Shown here piece by piece: positions 37,191 to 46,230 of a stretch of 64,000 nucleotides of DNA. A program made the translations under genes and the position numbers. Below the pieces are notes generated by a model, which saw only the letters and a program-made list of their open reading frames with translations, did no database searches and was not told where the DNA came from. Location: positions 1-64,000 of the forward strand of contig CAJTJP010000003.1 in the NCBI GenBank assembly GCA_910576855.1, given 5' to 3'. Origin of the DNA: Erysipelotrichales bacterium. GTDB lineage: Bacteria; Bacillota_I; Bacilli_A; Erysipelotrichales; Erysipelotrichaceae. The first letter of the stretch is position 1, and each line of letters opens with the position of its first letter.

Positions 37191-37240
37191 AAAAAACAAT
37201 GAGAATGACTATACCTTGAAGGTTCTGTCATATTCACTGT
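37191..37240 (-). terminator. Terminator of the NatAB-like operon
   Basis: On the minus strand ACAGTGAATATGAC pairs imperfectly with GTCATTCTCATTGT, with CCTT/AAGG in the loop, and is followed by seven T residues. Confidence 0.7.
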
Positions 37241-37253
37241 TTTTATTTGTTTA

Positions 37254-38492
37254 TTAATCGTTGTGCTTGAACGCCTTCAGTATTTGTGAAAGCTTCAGTG
37301 TATTGCCGTAAGATAAGGTTCCTCTGCGATACAGTTTAGCGCCGATAAAGCCCATCAGCACGGTCGTAACAGCCAACAGCCCCAATGATATCGCTATTTC
37401 AAGCGTTGACACACTGCTTACCGCAACATTCACAAACATTACCATCCAAGAGGAAAGCGGGAAATACATCAATATCTTTGCCAGCATTCCGTCCGGTGCC
37501 TGTAACACAAACATGCTCATGGTAAAGACGACCACAATCAGCATCTGAATCGGCAGAGTAGCACCGTTTACCTCCTCTACCTTAGAGCACATCGCTCCGA
37601 TAGCCCCCAAGATAAAGCTGAATAATAAATAGCCCAATACACCGAACATCGCAAAGGTTACCAATACGGCAGACGGTATCTGCAGATACGGGTCTAACAT
37701 ATGATCCAATGCATCCGCATTCATTTGATAAGAAATCAACACCGAACCGACGATGATCGCTGTCTGAAGCACTCCTGCCAATGCACCGGCAATTACTTTA
37801 CCGAATATCAGCGCATTTGGTGAACAGCTTGTCGTTAAAATTTCAATTGCGCGATTGCTTTTCTCACTGGCAACACCGACCGCAATTTGATTTCCGTATA
37901 TAATAATCATCATATACAACAGGAATACAAGCATATACGTATAGAAGTAATTTCCGGCACCGTCGGTACCGAGTACCTTTGTTTCCGATGTGATTTCACT
38001 TTGATAAATAGCATTGATTTTATTCGCATTATAATTCAAACGGGTTAATTCATTCGTTTGATAATTCTGCTTCATAAATTCGGTAAAGCGAGACTCAGTC
38101 ATATCCGTCAATGAAGAATTTTTCACATAATACGTAAAATTACGATCATTGTGAATCACAAATCCGGCATCTGCCTTTTCCAATTCCACCGCATTTTGTA
38201 ATGCCTCTGCATCACTTGCATAAGTGATCTTATAATCGGCAAACTGTGCTTCGATCAATTTCTTATCACTGATGACCTTATGCGTATCACAGATCATCAT
38301 CGTGCTGCTCGGAGCAGCGGCTTCTGCTTTATCGCCCTTTGATGTTCCTGATGAATCATCATCCTTAAAAATACCCGGAAGCGACATTAAAATAAATGAG
38401 CCCGCAACGATAATCAAAGTCGATATGATAAAGGAACGCTTCTGCAGCATTGTCTTTAATTCAAATCTCAAAACCGTTAAAAATGCTTTCAT
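37254..38492 (-). CDS. ABC-2-type transporter permease (NatB-like)
   Basis: This 412-residue permease has one N-terminal membrane helix (SFIISTLIIVAGSFILMSL), a large extracytoplasmic loop (about 45-185), and five or six helices in the C-terminal half, including VFLLYMMIIIYGNQIAVGVASEKSNRAIEIL, here cited only for its ABC-2 signature around GVASEKSNR. This layout fits NatB-type exporters (PF12698). The ATG overlaps the ATPase gene by four bases. The substrate is unknown; sodium, drugs and peptides are all handled by relatives. Confidence 0.88.
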   Translation of the reverse strand: MKAFLTVLRFELKTMLQKRSFIISTLIIVAGSFILMSLPGIFKDDDSSGTSKGDKAEAAAPSSTMMICDTHKVISDKKLIEAQFADYKITYASDAEALQNAVELEKADAGFVIHNDRNFTYYVKNSSLTDMTESRFTEFMKQNYQTNELTRLNYNANKINAIYQSEITSETKVLGTDGAGNYFYTYMLVFLLYMMIIIYGNQIAVGVASEKSNRAIEILTTSCSPNALIFGKVIAGALAGVLQTAIIVGSVLISYQMNADALDHMLDPYLQIPSAVLVTFAMFGVLGYLLFSFILGAIGAMCSKVEEVNGATLPIQMLIVVVFTMSMFVLQAPDGMLAKILMYFPLSSWMVMFVNVAVSSVSTLEIAISLGLLAVTTVLMGFIGAKLYRRGTLSYGNTLKLSQILKAFKHND

Positions 38493-39406
38493 TCCTCATC
38501 ACCTGCCTTACTTACAAAGATATCCGTCAAGGATGCCTCATAGATGCGGAATTGATCCAATTCAATCTGATCCTGAAGCAAGCGTGATAAGACATCATTT
38601 TTCTGTACGCCTTCCTTCAGCTCTGCAATGAAGCAGTCCGAACGCTTTTCATAGATGCTTAACAGATCGCTGTAGGAATTTACAAGCTTTTCCTCAAACT
38701 GAGCCGGAGTAAGCGTTCCTGCGGCCAGTACGATACGATTATATCCGTATTCCTTTTTGATCTGCTTCAAATTACCCTGAAGCACCACATCGCCGTGATG
38801 CAGAATGACGATATCCTCACAGAATTCCTCTACGTAGCTCATTTGATGAGAGGAGAAGATAACCAGCTTGCCCTGTTGAATACATTCCTGTACGACCTCT
38901 TGAAGGATTGAGGAATTCACTGGGTCTAAGCCGGAAAACGGTTCGTCCAATATCACGATATCGGGATCGCACATAAGCGTCTGTGCAAGCTGTACCTTTT
39001 GTTGGTTTCCCTTGCTGAGTGTTTCCAGCAAACGATTTTCATACTCCGCAATCCCTAAACGATCCAGCCAATAGCGCAGGCTTTGTTTGGCCTGTGAATA
39101 GCCGAGCCCTCGCAGCTGTGCCAAATAGATCAGCTGTTCGGATACCTTCTTTTTCGGATAGAGACCGCGCTCCTCCGGCAGATAACCGATATTGTGCTGA
39201 CTTGCCGCAAAGGGCTTTCCGTTCATAAGTATTTCACCGGAATTCGCTTTGAACACATCCATTAAAATACGAATGGTCGTTGATTTCCCGGCTCCGTTTC
39301 GTCCTAATAAACCAAGCGCCTTACCGCTTGATACAGAAAATGAAACTCCGTGCAACACTTCCTTTCCTTGAAAGCTTTTGTGTAAATTTTTAACCTCAAG
39401 TTCCAT
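38489..39406 (-). CDS. ABC transporter ATP-binding protein (NatA-like)
   Basis: This 305-residue ATPase has Walker A GRNGAGKS (residues 35-42), signature LSKGNQQKVQLAQTL, Walker B IVILDEPFSGLDP and H-loop LVIFSSHQM. A C-terminal extension of about 90 residues is typical of the NatA/DrrA branch. GGAGGT lies 5 bases before the ATG. It is the first gene of the two-gene exporter operon. The 184 bases upstream hold its promoter region and a terminator for the hydrolase. Confidence 0.92.
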   Translation of the reverse strand: MELEVKNLHKSFQGKEVLHGVSFSVSSGKALGLLGRNGAGKSTTIRILMDVFKANSGEILMNGKPFAASQHNIGYLPEERGLYPKKKVSEQLIYLAQLRGLGYSQAKQSLRYWLDRLGIAEYENRLLETLSKGNQQKVQLAQTLMCDPDIVILDEPFSGLDPVNSSILQEVVQECIQQGKLVIFSSHQMSYVEEFCEDIVILHHGDVVLQGNLKQIKKEYGYNRIVLAAGTLTPAQFEEKLVNSYSDLLSIYEKRSDCFIAELKEGVQKNDVLSRLLQDQIELDQFRIYEASLTDIFVSKAGDEE

Positions 39407-39480
39407 AGTAAACCTCCTTGCTAAGATTATAGCTTATGATATTTCCGAATGCAAATAAATATTACTTATTAAAATATAAT

Positions 39481-39513
39481 AAAGGGCTGTCATATATTAG
39501 CACACAGACCTTT
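39481..39513 (-). terminator. Terminator of the alpha/beta hydrolase gene
   Basis: On the minus strand AAAGG-T-CTGT pairs with ACAG-C-CCTTT around a 13-nt loop, followed by ATTATATTTT. Confidence 0.55.
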
Positions 39514-39590
39514 ATTTATTCAATCACTGATAAGTTTGGAACAAATTCGTTTAAAAACAGTATGAAATTCGTAATTCTCAGCGATCTGCT

Positions 39591-40571
39591 TTATTTGATA
39601 TATTTATCAATGAAAGAAAAAACATGAGAATAATAAGTTTTCGGATCAACATCACTGCTTGCCCCATGACCTGCGCCGTCAATCAACAATAATTCTTTTT
39701 CACCGCGATAGGATTCATAAAGCTCAACACCCATATAGGTCGGTACATAATCATCAGCGTTGCCGTGGATAAACAGAATCGGCAAAGTCGCTGTTTCCAA
39801 TTGTTTTTTTGCATCTGCACTAGAGAAGGAATAGCCTGCGCGCATAGATGAAATGATGTTTGCGACAGGCAAAAACGGAAATGACGGCAAGCCGAAGCGC
39901 TCCTTGAGCTGATCGCCGAACATCTCATAAGCGCTTGTATAGCCGCAGTCTTCCACCAATACCTTGACATTGGACGGAAGGGTGTCACCGGCAGTCATCA
40001 TCAGCGTTGCCGCTCCCATTGATTCTCCGTACAATACGATCTCTGCCTGTGAGTCACGCTCAATCAGCGTATCGATCCACAGCTTGACATCCTCTTTTTC
40101 CAGCCAGCCCATACCGAGATAGCTGCCCTCGCTCGCTCCGCGCCCTCTTTGATCGGGAGCTAAAATATGATAGCCTTTTTCCGCAAAGCGATAGGCGGCA
40201 GGCATAATATCACGATGATCTACCGTATATCCGTGCACCGCCAATACATATTTATGAGTATCCTTCGGATTTTCGTAAAACTTAGCCGCCAGCTTTAAAT
40301 CATCATTGCTTGTGACCATCCAATCCGATACCGCAACATCGCTTACCCATTCATCATATGCCTTTTGCGCCGCAGTATCCTGGATACCGTCATAGACGTC
40401 TGACCCCATGGAACCGATATGCTTTTCATCATCAACATATAATGCATAGGTCACAAGATAATTGCCCGCAAACAGTACAACTGCCGATGCAAGCACCAAT
40501 ACAACGCTGATAGCGATAATTGCACAGCGTACTTTTTTATTTTCCCACAGCTTTTTATTTCTCTCTGACAT
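39591..40571 (-). CDS. Membrane-anchored alpha/beta hydrolase
   Basis: This 326-residue protein has an N-terminal membrane helix (VRCAIIAISVVLVLASAVVLFA) and an alpha/beta hydrolase domain. The likely triad is Ser in YGESMGAAT, Asp in GNADDYVP and His in GAGHGASS; VHGYTVDHRD forms the oxyanion region. It most resembles the YfhR/BEM46-like serine hydrolases. The substrate is unknown; the active domain probably faces outward. I chose the ATG at 40571, six bases after GGTGG; an in-frame start at 40628 lies upstream of that site. Confidence 0.88.
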   Translation of the reverse strand: MSERNKKLWENKKVRCAIIAISVVLVLASAVVLFAGNYLVTYALYVDDEKHIGSMGSDVYDGIQDTAAQKAYDEWVSDVAVSDWMVTSNDDLKLAAKFYENPKDTHKYVLAVHGYTVDHRDIMPAAYRFAEKGYHILAPDQRGRGASEGSYLGMGWLEKEDVKLWIDTLIERDSQAEIVLYGESMGAATLMMTAGDTLPSNVKVLVEDCGYTSAYEMFGDQLKERFGLPSFPFLPVANIISSMRAGYSFSSADAKKQLETATLPILFIHGNADDYVPTYMGVELYESYRGEKELLLIDGAGHGASSDVDPKTYYSHVFSFIDKYIK

Positions 40572-40669
40572 ATTGTTTCCACCTTTCATAACGAAAGCTA
40601 TTATACAAAATAATACTTTGATTGTCAAATGATTACAAGCTTATTCAGTAAATCAGAGAAATTGAGTAT

Positions 40670-40698
40670 TAAAAAAGACATCCTCAAATGAGAATGTC
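40670..40698 (-). terminator. Terminator of the DUF349 gene
   Basis: On the minus strand GACATTCTCA and GAGGATGTC form a stem with one G-U pair, followed by six T residues. Confidence 0.8.
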
Positions 40699-40714
40699 CT
40701 GTCATTGTTTAAAA

Positions 40715-41884
40715 TTAATTCTTTTCCTTTAAATCATCATTCAAGCGCTGTTCAAGCTCAGCAACTTCTTCTTCAAGCTCGGCGATAAATTCCTTTTTAT
40801 CTTCAATGCGATCTTCCATATCTTGAATCGCACGCTCACCTAATAAGCCGATAATATCATCCTGCATCCGTTTGATTTGACGTTTTTGATCCTGAATCAT
40901 ATCCTGCTTGCGATTACGGATTTCGCTCAAGCGATCACGCCACTGCGCATGTTTCTGTTCATTCATTGCCTTTAAGCCGTCAAAGTATTTATCCATCAAG
41001 CCTCTGAATTCATTCCAGATTTCATCATCCTTTGCCTTGCCGCAGGAGCCGATTTGTTTCCAATCGACCTGAAGCTGCTTCATTTGTGCGGTATGCTCCT
41101 TATGGAACAACTGCTGCTCAAGAATTTCCGCTGCTTGATTTACCAGCTTTTTCTTTTCCTCGTATTTCTGCTTCTGATCCTCATGCAGTTCATCGTAAAA
41201 TTTATTTCGACGATCATAGAAGCCTTGTCGCGCTTCATTGAATTCGTTCCAGAGTCTGTCCTCATGCTCACGTCCGGCACTTCCCGCTTCCTTCCACTGC
41301 TTCATCAAATCACGCATCGCTTCACTTGTTTTCTGCCATTCCTCAGAATCCGAATAGCTCTTTGCCTTTTCGATCAATTCCTCTTTCAGCACTTTAGCGT
41401 TTGCGAATTGTGCACGCATCTTATCCCAGTGCTCATGCTTTCGATCAAAGAAAATTTGACGCTGTGCTCTGAATTCCTGCCACAATGCTTCATCACTTTC
41501 TCTGCCGGCAGAACCGATTGATTTCCATTCCTCCATCAGCTCATCCATTTTTTTGCTTGCTTGATTAAACTGCTTTGCACCCGCAAGCTCCTTAGCTTTT
41601 TCAATTACTTTCTGCTTAAGCTCCTTATTGCCTTTATAGCCTTCATTGCGTTTCTTGTAAAGCTTATCTAAAATTTCATCAAGCGCATTTGTCAATTCAT
41701 CCTCAGCAGCTGACTCACGATAAGCGATTCTTTTCCATTGTCGTTTGATCTGCGTAACCTTTTTATTGATTTCATTCCAGTCTTCACTCATTTCAATCTG
41801 CTTTGCTGCTTCGATTAGTTCCTTCCGTTGTGCGATATCCTGATCGAAATCCTCTACATCCATAATTTCATCATCGTTGTACAT
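40715..41884 (-). CDS. DUF349 repeat protein
   Basis: This 389-residue, highly charged helical protein contains about four DUF349 repeats (W-x2-I/A-G-S-A/C-G-x8-W-x-E/F-F, seen as WKSIGSAGRESDEALWQEF, WKEAGSAGREHEDRLWNEF and WKQIGSCGKAKDDEIWNEF). The C-terminus is a coiled coil (EFIAELEEEVAELEQRL). No signal peptide is present. The family's molecular function is not established. I chose the ATG at 41884, 6 bases after GGGAGG, over an in-frame start at 41908. It is monocistronic. Confidence 0.9.
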   Translation of the reverse strand: MYNDDEIMDVEDFDQDIAQRKELIEAAKQIEMSEDWNEINKKVTQIKRQWKRIAYRESAAEDELTNALDEILDKLYKKRNEGYKGNKELKQKVIEKAKELAGAKQFNQASKKMDELMEEWKSIGSAGRESDEALWQEFRAQRQIFFDRKHEHWDKMRAQFANAKVLKEELIEKAKSYSDSEEWQKTSEAMRDLMKQWKEAGSAGREHEDRLWNEFNEARQGFYDRRNKFYDELHEDQKQKYEEKKKLVNQAAEILEQQLFHKEHTAQMKQLQVDWKQIGSCGKAKDDEIWNEFRGLMDKYFDGLKAMNEQKHAQWRDRLSEIRNRKQDMIQDQKRQIKRMQDDIIGLLGERAIQDMEDRIEDKKEFIAELEEEVAELEQRLNDDLKEKN

Positions 41885-41908
41885 ATTGATCCTCCCGTTG
41901 ATAAACAC

Positions 41909-42690
41909 TCTCTGATAACATTATAACGCAATTCGCGATAAAAATCATGCTTTATTTATAAAAGATATACTTTTTTTGGAAACAACAGCTAAGCTCCTGT
42001 CATACTCATAGAATCAAGCAGTCATATATAATAAAAAGGATGGTTGATTACCACCCTAATATCGATTGATAAAACACAGTATTTCCTCTGACATGAAATC
42101 AAAAGAAGGGGGGGTGAATTTATCTAAATATGTATGGATAAATTACATATAAAGGATTAATTTACCAATCGATGCTTATATTATATAGGACATCACATAT
42201 TTATTCAATACGAAATAATCAATATCGCTATTTTAACTAAAACTTTCACTGTTTTTTCATCAATTTGCAGCAATTATGCAATGAAAGGTATACATATCAC
42301 CGAAATTGCTTCATCTTTTTATATGCTTTTTATAAAAATATCTAATTCCCTTAAACACCTCGGAGTATCAACAGCATTGCTTTAAAATGATATTTCATAA
42401 ATCGTATCGGAAACATTATAAAATTACCACTTTAATTATACAAGAATAGTCATTCATTGTTTTAAAAAAAGTGGTAAAATTTTAATATTTTTCATGAAAA
42501 CATCGCTTAGCTTATTCATGAATATGTGATACGTCGCAAAAAAGCATATCAGGGAACATCTGTTCCCACCGTTTCATATCCTCACAGAATGCTATCAAAT
42601 CCCTTCGGATTGTTCTGATAGTTCTTCCGTTCAAGAATAAACAAGCTGACGAAAATGATCCATTTGTATACGATCATCAATCTATCCGTT
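41909..42690. other. Gene-free AT-rich interval with nested inverted repeats
   Basis: No credible gene is visible in 780 bases. A nested structure lies at 42061-42173: outer arms ATCGATTG and CAATCGAT, inner arms AATTTATC (42117-42124) and GATAAATT (42137-42144), with a G-run between. A second inverted repeat, TTACCACTTT (42424-42433) and AAAGTGGTAA (42468-42477), and short palindromes such as GGGAAC-ATCT-GTTCCC near 42552 follow. They could be remnants of a small mobile element or structured RNA; I cannot decide. Confidence 0.45.
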
Positions 42691-42912
42691 TTAATTTGTC
42701 ATAGTCGGTTTGCGGGCTTCGATATACAAGTCAATATCATCAATGATATAGTTTGTACCCGTTGTATGCAAGGCTTCGTAACATGAGTAGATATACTCCC
42801 ATACCCGATAAAGACTGAATAATTCGGCAAGCTGTTTGCCTGTCAGATGTTTTGCCAGCTTATATTGCTCAGCACAGTATATCATAAATTTGCCTTGATT
42901 GCTCATAATCAA
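42691..42912 (-). CDS. DUF3791 domain protein
   Basis: This 73-residue protein matches the DUF3791 pattern: a short helical domain with FMIYCAEQYKLAKHLTGKQ, then LFSLYRVWEYIYSCYEALHT and a C-terminal YIIDDIDLYIE. DUF3791 genes commonly neighbour DUF3990 genes in gut Firmicutes. Its start overlaps the previous gene by four bases. It is the last gene of the four-gene operon. An antitoxin or accessory role is only inference. Confidence 0.75.
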   Translation of the reverse strand: MIMSNQGKFMIYCAEQYKLAKHLTGKQLAELFSLYRVWEYIYSCYEALHTTGTNYIIDDIDLYIEARKPTMTN

Positions 42913-43148
42913 GCCTCCTCCGGCAGTTCAAAACTGCCTGTCTTTTTTTCTTCGTCAAACATATTGAACAGTGTAAGAGGACTGAAATGCCACAGCTTTG
43001 TATCTTCCTGCTCCAGCAGCGCGTAAACCTTTGAATTGTAAAACTCGTTGGAAGCAGTCATTTCATCATATGCATATTTCTCTGTAATCAGATGAACGAT
43101 CTGCTCTACAAGCACGCCCATAACAGCACTGAATTTTTCTGCTCCCAT
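42909..43148 (-). CDS. Small uncharacterised protein of the DUF3990 operon
   Basis: This is a 79-residue helical protein with no membrane segment. The motif ASNEFYNSKVYALLEQEDTK, then LWHFSPLTLFNMFDEE, is what I remember of small proteins encoded beside DUF3990 and DUF3791 genes. It starts directly after the stop of the DUF3990 gene and overlaps the DUF3791 gene by four bases, so it is translated with them. It could be part of the neutralising partner of the DUF3990 protein; function unknown. Confidence 0.7.
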   Translation of the reverse strand: MGAEKFSAVMGVLVEQIVHLITEKYAYDEMTASNEFYNSKVYALLEQEDTKLWHFSPLTLFNMFDEEKKTGSFELPEEA

Positions 43149-43640
43149 TTACAATTCCTCCTGCGGGACTGTCCCGATATATTTAAGATAGGAAAGTGCT
43201 TTTTCGCTTGACAAAACCAACTGATTATACAGCTTTTTGATTTTCAGCGCTTCCAAAGTCTGCTCTTTTGTAAGTACACCGGCAGAATAAAGCGTGAATG
43301 TCGTAAATACATCATCATTCGCAACAGGACCGAAAATAAAGTCGTAGGACTTTCCTGTATAATTGCCGGAACGATTTTCTGATACAAAGTCCAACCAAGC
43401 CTCATTTGCGCTGTCAAAACGCAAAATAGAACATTCTGTAAATGCAATAGCTTCATCAATCTCGTACATGCTGACGGCTTTTTCACCATCCTTGCGGCGT
43501 TTCACTACCTTATCAGCAAAGCCTATCGCCTGCGTCTTATTTGTAGTCGTGTAAAATCCAAAGCCGAAATCAAGAAACCTATTCTGTTCAATCAATTTCG
43601 GCTCGGAAACAATTACATTACTGCCATGATATAAAATCAT
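43149..43640 (-). CDS. DUF3990 protein, ADP-ribosyltransferase-like fold
   Basis: This 163-residue protein fits DUF3990, which is placed in the ADP-ribosyltransferase clan. The NAD-binding His is probably His5 in LYHGSN; a Tyr follows in [13 protein letters not shown] (Tyr31), the H-Y pattern of this fold. Further conserved blocks are [11 protein letters not shown] and [14 protein letters not shown]. The third catalytic residue is not certain. It starts four bases inside the upstream gene and is followed without spacing by two small genes. The compact operon resembles a toxin with helper or antitoxin genes, but no activity is shown. Confidence 0.75.
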   Translation of the reverse strand: MILYHGSNVIVSEPKLIEQNRFLDFGFGFYTTTNKTQAIGFADKVVKRRKDGEKAVSMYEIDEAIAFTECSILRFDSANEAWLDFVSENRSGNYTGKSYDFIFGPVANDDVFTTFTLYSAGVLTKEQTLEALKIKKLYNQLVLSSEKALSYLKYIGTVPQEEL

Positions 43641-43945
43641 ACTGCATCCTCCAATACTTTATCCGCAATCGCTTTTTCTTCCTGCAATGACTTTACCATT
43701 GCCTCAATGTGTCGCCGCTTCTCCACAAGAGCGCGCACCTTTTCTATTTCCTTTTTACTGACATATTGTGAAACGACTTTTTTGCCGTCACGGTATTTCA
43801 GATAATAATATGTTTTCTCACCAATCGTCTTTTCGAAGATTGTACCTCTCGGCAAATCGGAAAGCTCGCTTTGATACTTTGCAAGCATATATTCGATTCT
43901 TTGCTTTTCCTGCTTGACTGTATGCAATATCAAATTCAATCCCAT
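43637..43945 (-). CDS. Small coiled-coil protein, first gene of the DUF3990 operon
   Basis: About 102 residues: two coiled-coil segments flank a small beta region, [21 protein letters not shown], like DUF6788-type proteins. The frame extends upstream to a GTG at 43969, but that lies inside the promoter. Of the remaining starts, the ATG at 43945 abuts AGGTG, while a TTG at 43939 has better spacing from it. Either is possible. It overlaps the DUF3990 gene by four bases. It may be the partner or antitoxin of the DUF3990 protein, by position only. Confidence 0.65.
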   Translation of the reverse strand: MGLNLILHTVKQEKQRIEYMLAKYQSELSDLPRGTIFEKTIGEKTYYYLKYRDGKKVVSQYVSKKEIEKVRALVEKRRHIEAMVKSLQEEKAIADKVLEDAV

Positions 43946-43960
43946 CACCTGCCTATCTAC

Positions 43961-43989
43961 ATTATACACAACAAAACATAAATTATCAA
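43961..43989 (-). promoter_or_regulatory. Promoter of the DUF3990 operon
   Basis: The minus strand has TTGATA (plus 43984-43989), a 17-bp spacer and TATAAT (plus 43961-43966). Transcription would begin near 43954, leaving only a very short leader before the first start codon. Confidence 0.8.
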
Positions 43990-44030
43990 TGTGATGTTGT
44001 ATAAGTTAAAAAAGTCATTTTGATATGTAA

Positions 44031-44059
44031 AAGCGATACAGGTATAACCCGTACCGCTT
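44031..44059 (-). terminator. Strong hairpin between dusB and the DUF3990 operon (terminator of dusB)
   Basis: On the minus strand AAGCGGTACGGGT, loop TAT and ACCTGTATCGCTT form a 13-bp stem with two G-U pairs, followed by TTTAC. It lies 125 bases after the dusB stop. The T-run is short, so a structured-RNA role cannot be excluded. Between 44060 and 44183 I see nothing else. Confidence 0.65.
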
Positions 44060-44183
44060 CAGTTTGGGGCGATCTGCCGTTTGATCTGTGAAATGGAGTG
44101 CATGATCGCTGAATGATGAAGCACCTATAAAATAAACAGTCGCTTTAACATGATATTCTTATTTTCTATCGGAAGTATCCAGC

Positions 44184-45185
44184 TTATTTGCGAACAGCCG
44201 ATGCTTCGCTTTGTTCATAGTCGAAAAGACATTGATCCAGCTGTTCATAAGTAGTTAAAGCAGTAAGAGACAGCTTTAAGGCGTGGGAATTATGCAATCC
44301 CTTTACATACCATGCCGCATGAGAGCGCATTTCTCTCATACCGACTGCTTCTCCCTTTAATGCACATAAGCGCTGTGCATGCTTGCGGGCAATCGCAAAA
44401 CGCTCTGCTAACGGCGGCTGACTTGCATAACTGTCTGTTTCCAAATAATCCACACATTGAGAGATCAGCCATGGATCGCCCAGTACACCGCGTCCTAACA
44501 TCACCGCATCGCAGCCGGTTTCCTCTATCATACGTTTGGCATCCTCAGGAGTTTTCACATCACCGTTGCCGATTACCGGAATTCTCAGTGCTTCCTTCAT
44601 TTCTTTAATATAAGACCAGTCTGCATTTCCTTCATACATCTGCGCTCGTGTGCGGGCATGAAGAGCGATCGCCGCTACGCCGACTTGCTCCAGCTGCTTC
44701 GCTAACGCAACACAATTCTTATGATGCGAATCAAAGCCGATACGCATTTTTACCGTTACAGGCTTATGTACAGTCTTAACGATTGCCTGCATCAATTCAA
44801 CGGCATGTGCTTCCTCTAACATCAGTGAGCTTCCGGCATTAGCCTTAATGACCTTATTGACAGGGCATCCCATATTCACATCAATAATATCACAATCACA
44901 GCTTTCATCTAAGAATTTTGCCGCATAAACCATCGTATCTATATCATGTCCGAAAATCTGCATCGCAAGCGGATGCTCGTTGGGTTCAACTGCCGTCATA
45001 TCCAAGGTTTTTTTATTATGATAAAACAAAGCTTTATCGCTTACCATTTCGGTATAAATCAAACCCGGGCGGAATTCTTTACAGATGGTGCGAAAGGCAG
45101 GATTGGATACTCCCGCCATCGGTGCGACAACGAAGCGATTTGCGATTTCAACATTGCCGATACTCCATTTACTTGGCATGTGCAT
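44184..45185 (-). CDS. dusB: tRNA-dihydrouridine synthase (DusB-like)
   Basis: This 333-residue FMN enzyme of the Dus family reduces uridine to dihydrouridine in tRNA D-loops. Family motifs are clear: VVAPMAGVSNPAFRTIC near the N-terminus, DVNMGCPVNKVIKANAGSSLM with the catalytic Cys, ALHARTRAQMYEG, PVIGNGDVKTPEDA and AVMLGRGVLGDPWL. I chose the ATG at 45185, with GGAGG 9 bases upstream; it overlaps the end of hslO by 17 bases. The hslO-dusB pairing is common in Firmicutes. Confidence 0.95.
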   Translation of the reverse strand: MHMPSKWSIGNVEIANRFVVAPMAGVSNPAFRTICKEFRPGLIYTEMVSDKALFYHNKKTLDMTAVEPNEHPLAMQIFGHDIDTMVYAAKFLDESCDCDIIDVNMGCPVNKVIKANAGSSLMLEEAHAVELMQAIVKTVHKPVTVKMRIGFDSHHKNCVALAKQLEQVGVAAIALHARTRAQMYEGNADWSYIKEMKEALRIPVIGNGDVKTPEDAKRMIEETGCDAVMLGRGVLGDPWLISQCVDYLETDSYASQPPLAERFAIARKHAQRLCALKGEAVGMREMRSHAAWYVKGLHNSHALKLSLTALTTYEQLDQCLFDYEQSEASAVRK

Positions 45186-46056
45186 CAAGAAATGCCTCCA
45201 AGTCTCTTAATTCCTGTTCGCTGAACCGGTAGCGTTCATTACAAAAATTACAAGTAATTTCACAGCCGTGATCCTCTTCGATCATTGCGGTTCGCTCTTC
45301 CTTCGAGATTGTCGTAAGCACGCGTTTCATTATTGTTTTATCACAGTGACAGTGAAAGGAAAGCGGCTGTTCAGAAAGAATTTTCACATCATCATATAGG
45401 GACAACACAATATCGCTCAGTAATTCACTTGTTCTGATTAATTCAGACATCGGTTTCAGCGCAGCGATCAGCTGTTCAGTTTTCACAATATCTTCCTCGG
45501 TAGCGTCCGGCATCATTTGAATGATCAAACCGCCTGATGCAATAATCGGATGTGCTTCATCCACAAGAACTCCGAGAGAGACAGCTGACGGTGTTTGTTC
45601 ACTGACCGTGAAATAATACGCAAAATCTTCACCGATTTCACCGCTCTGTAAAGCGACGGTGCCTTTCCAATTTTCTTTCATATGAAGATCCTTGATTACC
45701 TCAAGGGTACCGTTGGTACCGACCGCAAGTCCGACTGCCAGCTTGCCGGTATCATTATATTTCAACATAATATGCGGATCACTGACAAAACCGCGTACAT
45801 GGCCATCACTGTAGGCATCTACCATAATAGTACCAATAGCCCCACCGCCGTTGATAATGATTGTCAGCTGTTCCTTATCGCTTTTTAACATACTTCCCAT
45901 CATACTGCCGACACTTAAGGTTCTGCCTAATGCCGCAGCTGAGGTAGGCCATAAATCAAAACGCTGTCTCGCTTCTTCGACAAGCTCTGTCGTTGCACAT
46001 ATAAAAATACGCACGCGTCCTTCACAAGCCATTGCCTTTATTAAGCTGTCTTTCAT
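45169..46056 (-). CDS. hslO: Redox-regulated chaperone Hsp33
   Basis: This 295-residue protein is Hsp33, a cytoplasmic holdase activated when oxidants release its zinc. The zinc motif is CHC near residue 232 and CNFC near residue 265 (FHCHCDKTIMKRVL and EITCNFCNERYRF). The N-terminal motif GRTLSVGSMMGSMLK and GNGGAIGTIMVDAYSDGHVRG-like block are typical. I chose the ATG at 46056, 8 bases after AGGAG, over an in-frame GTG at 46065. It leads the hslO-dusB pair and is divergent from fic. Confidence 0.95.
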   Translation of the reverse strand: MKDSLIKAMACEGRVRIFICATTELVEEARQRFDLWPTSAAALGRTLSVGSMMGSMLKSDKEQLTIIINGGGAIGTIMVDAYSDGHVRGFVSDPHIMLKYNDTGKLAVGLAVGTNGTLEVIKDLHMKENWKGTVALQSGEIGEDFAYYFTVSEQTPSAVSLGVLVDEAHPIIASGGLIIQMMPDATEEDIVKTEQLIAALKPMSELIRTSELLSDIVLSLYDDVKILSEQPLSFHCHCDKTIMKRVLTTISKEERTAMIEEDHGCEITCNFCNERYRFSEQELRDLEAFLDAHAK

Positions 46057-46165
46057 TCGTATCACTCCTGAACTTTACATTACTGACATAGTATACCATA
46101 GGATTTTTCTCTTGTATATCACATTCCTTGAATCTGTATACCGCCAGCGGCAACTATCGCTGTCA

Positions 46166-46194
46166 TTGAAGCCTGCACCTGTTTCTGTTATAAT
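46166..46194 (+). promoter_or_regulatory. Promoter of fic
   Basis: TTGAAG at 46166-46171, a 17-bp spacer and TATAAT at 46189-46194 preceded by TG at -15 (extended -10). The fic start lies 37 bases downstream with AGAGGT before it. Confidence 0.75.
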
Positions 46195-46230
46195 TTCGTC
46201 AGATAGATTTTAAGAATAAGAGGTATTCAC

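Noticed and set aside
44031..44059. tRNA or structured RNA gene
   Set aside because: Only a single hairpin is present, without tRNA arms; a terminator is the simpler reading. No tRNA or rRNA was recognised anywhere in the window.
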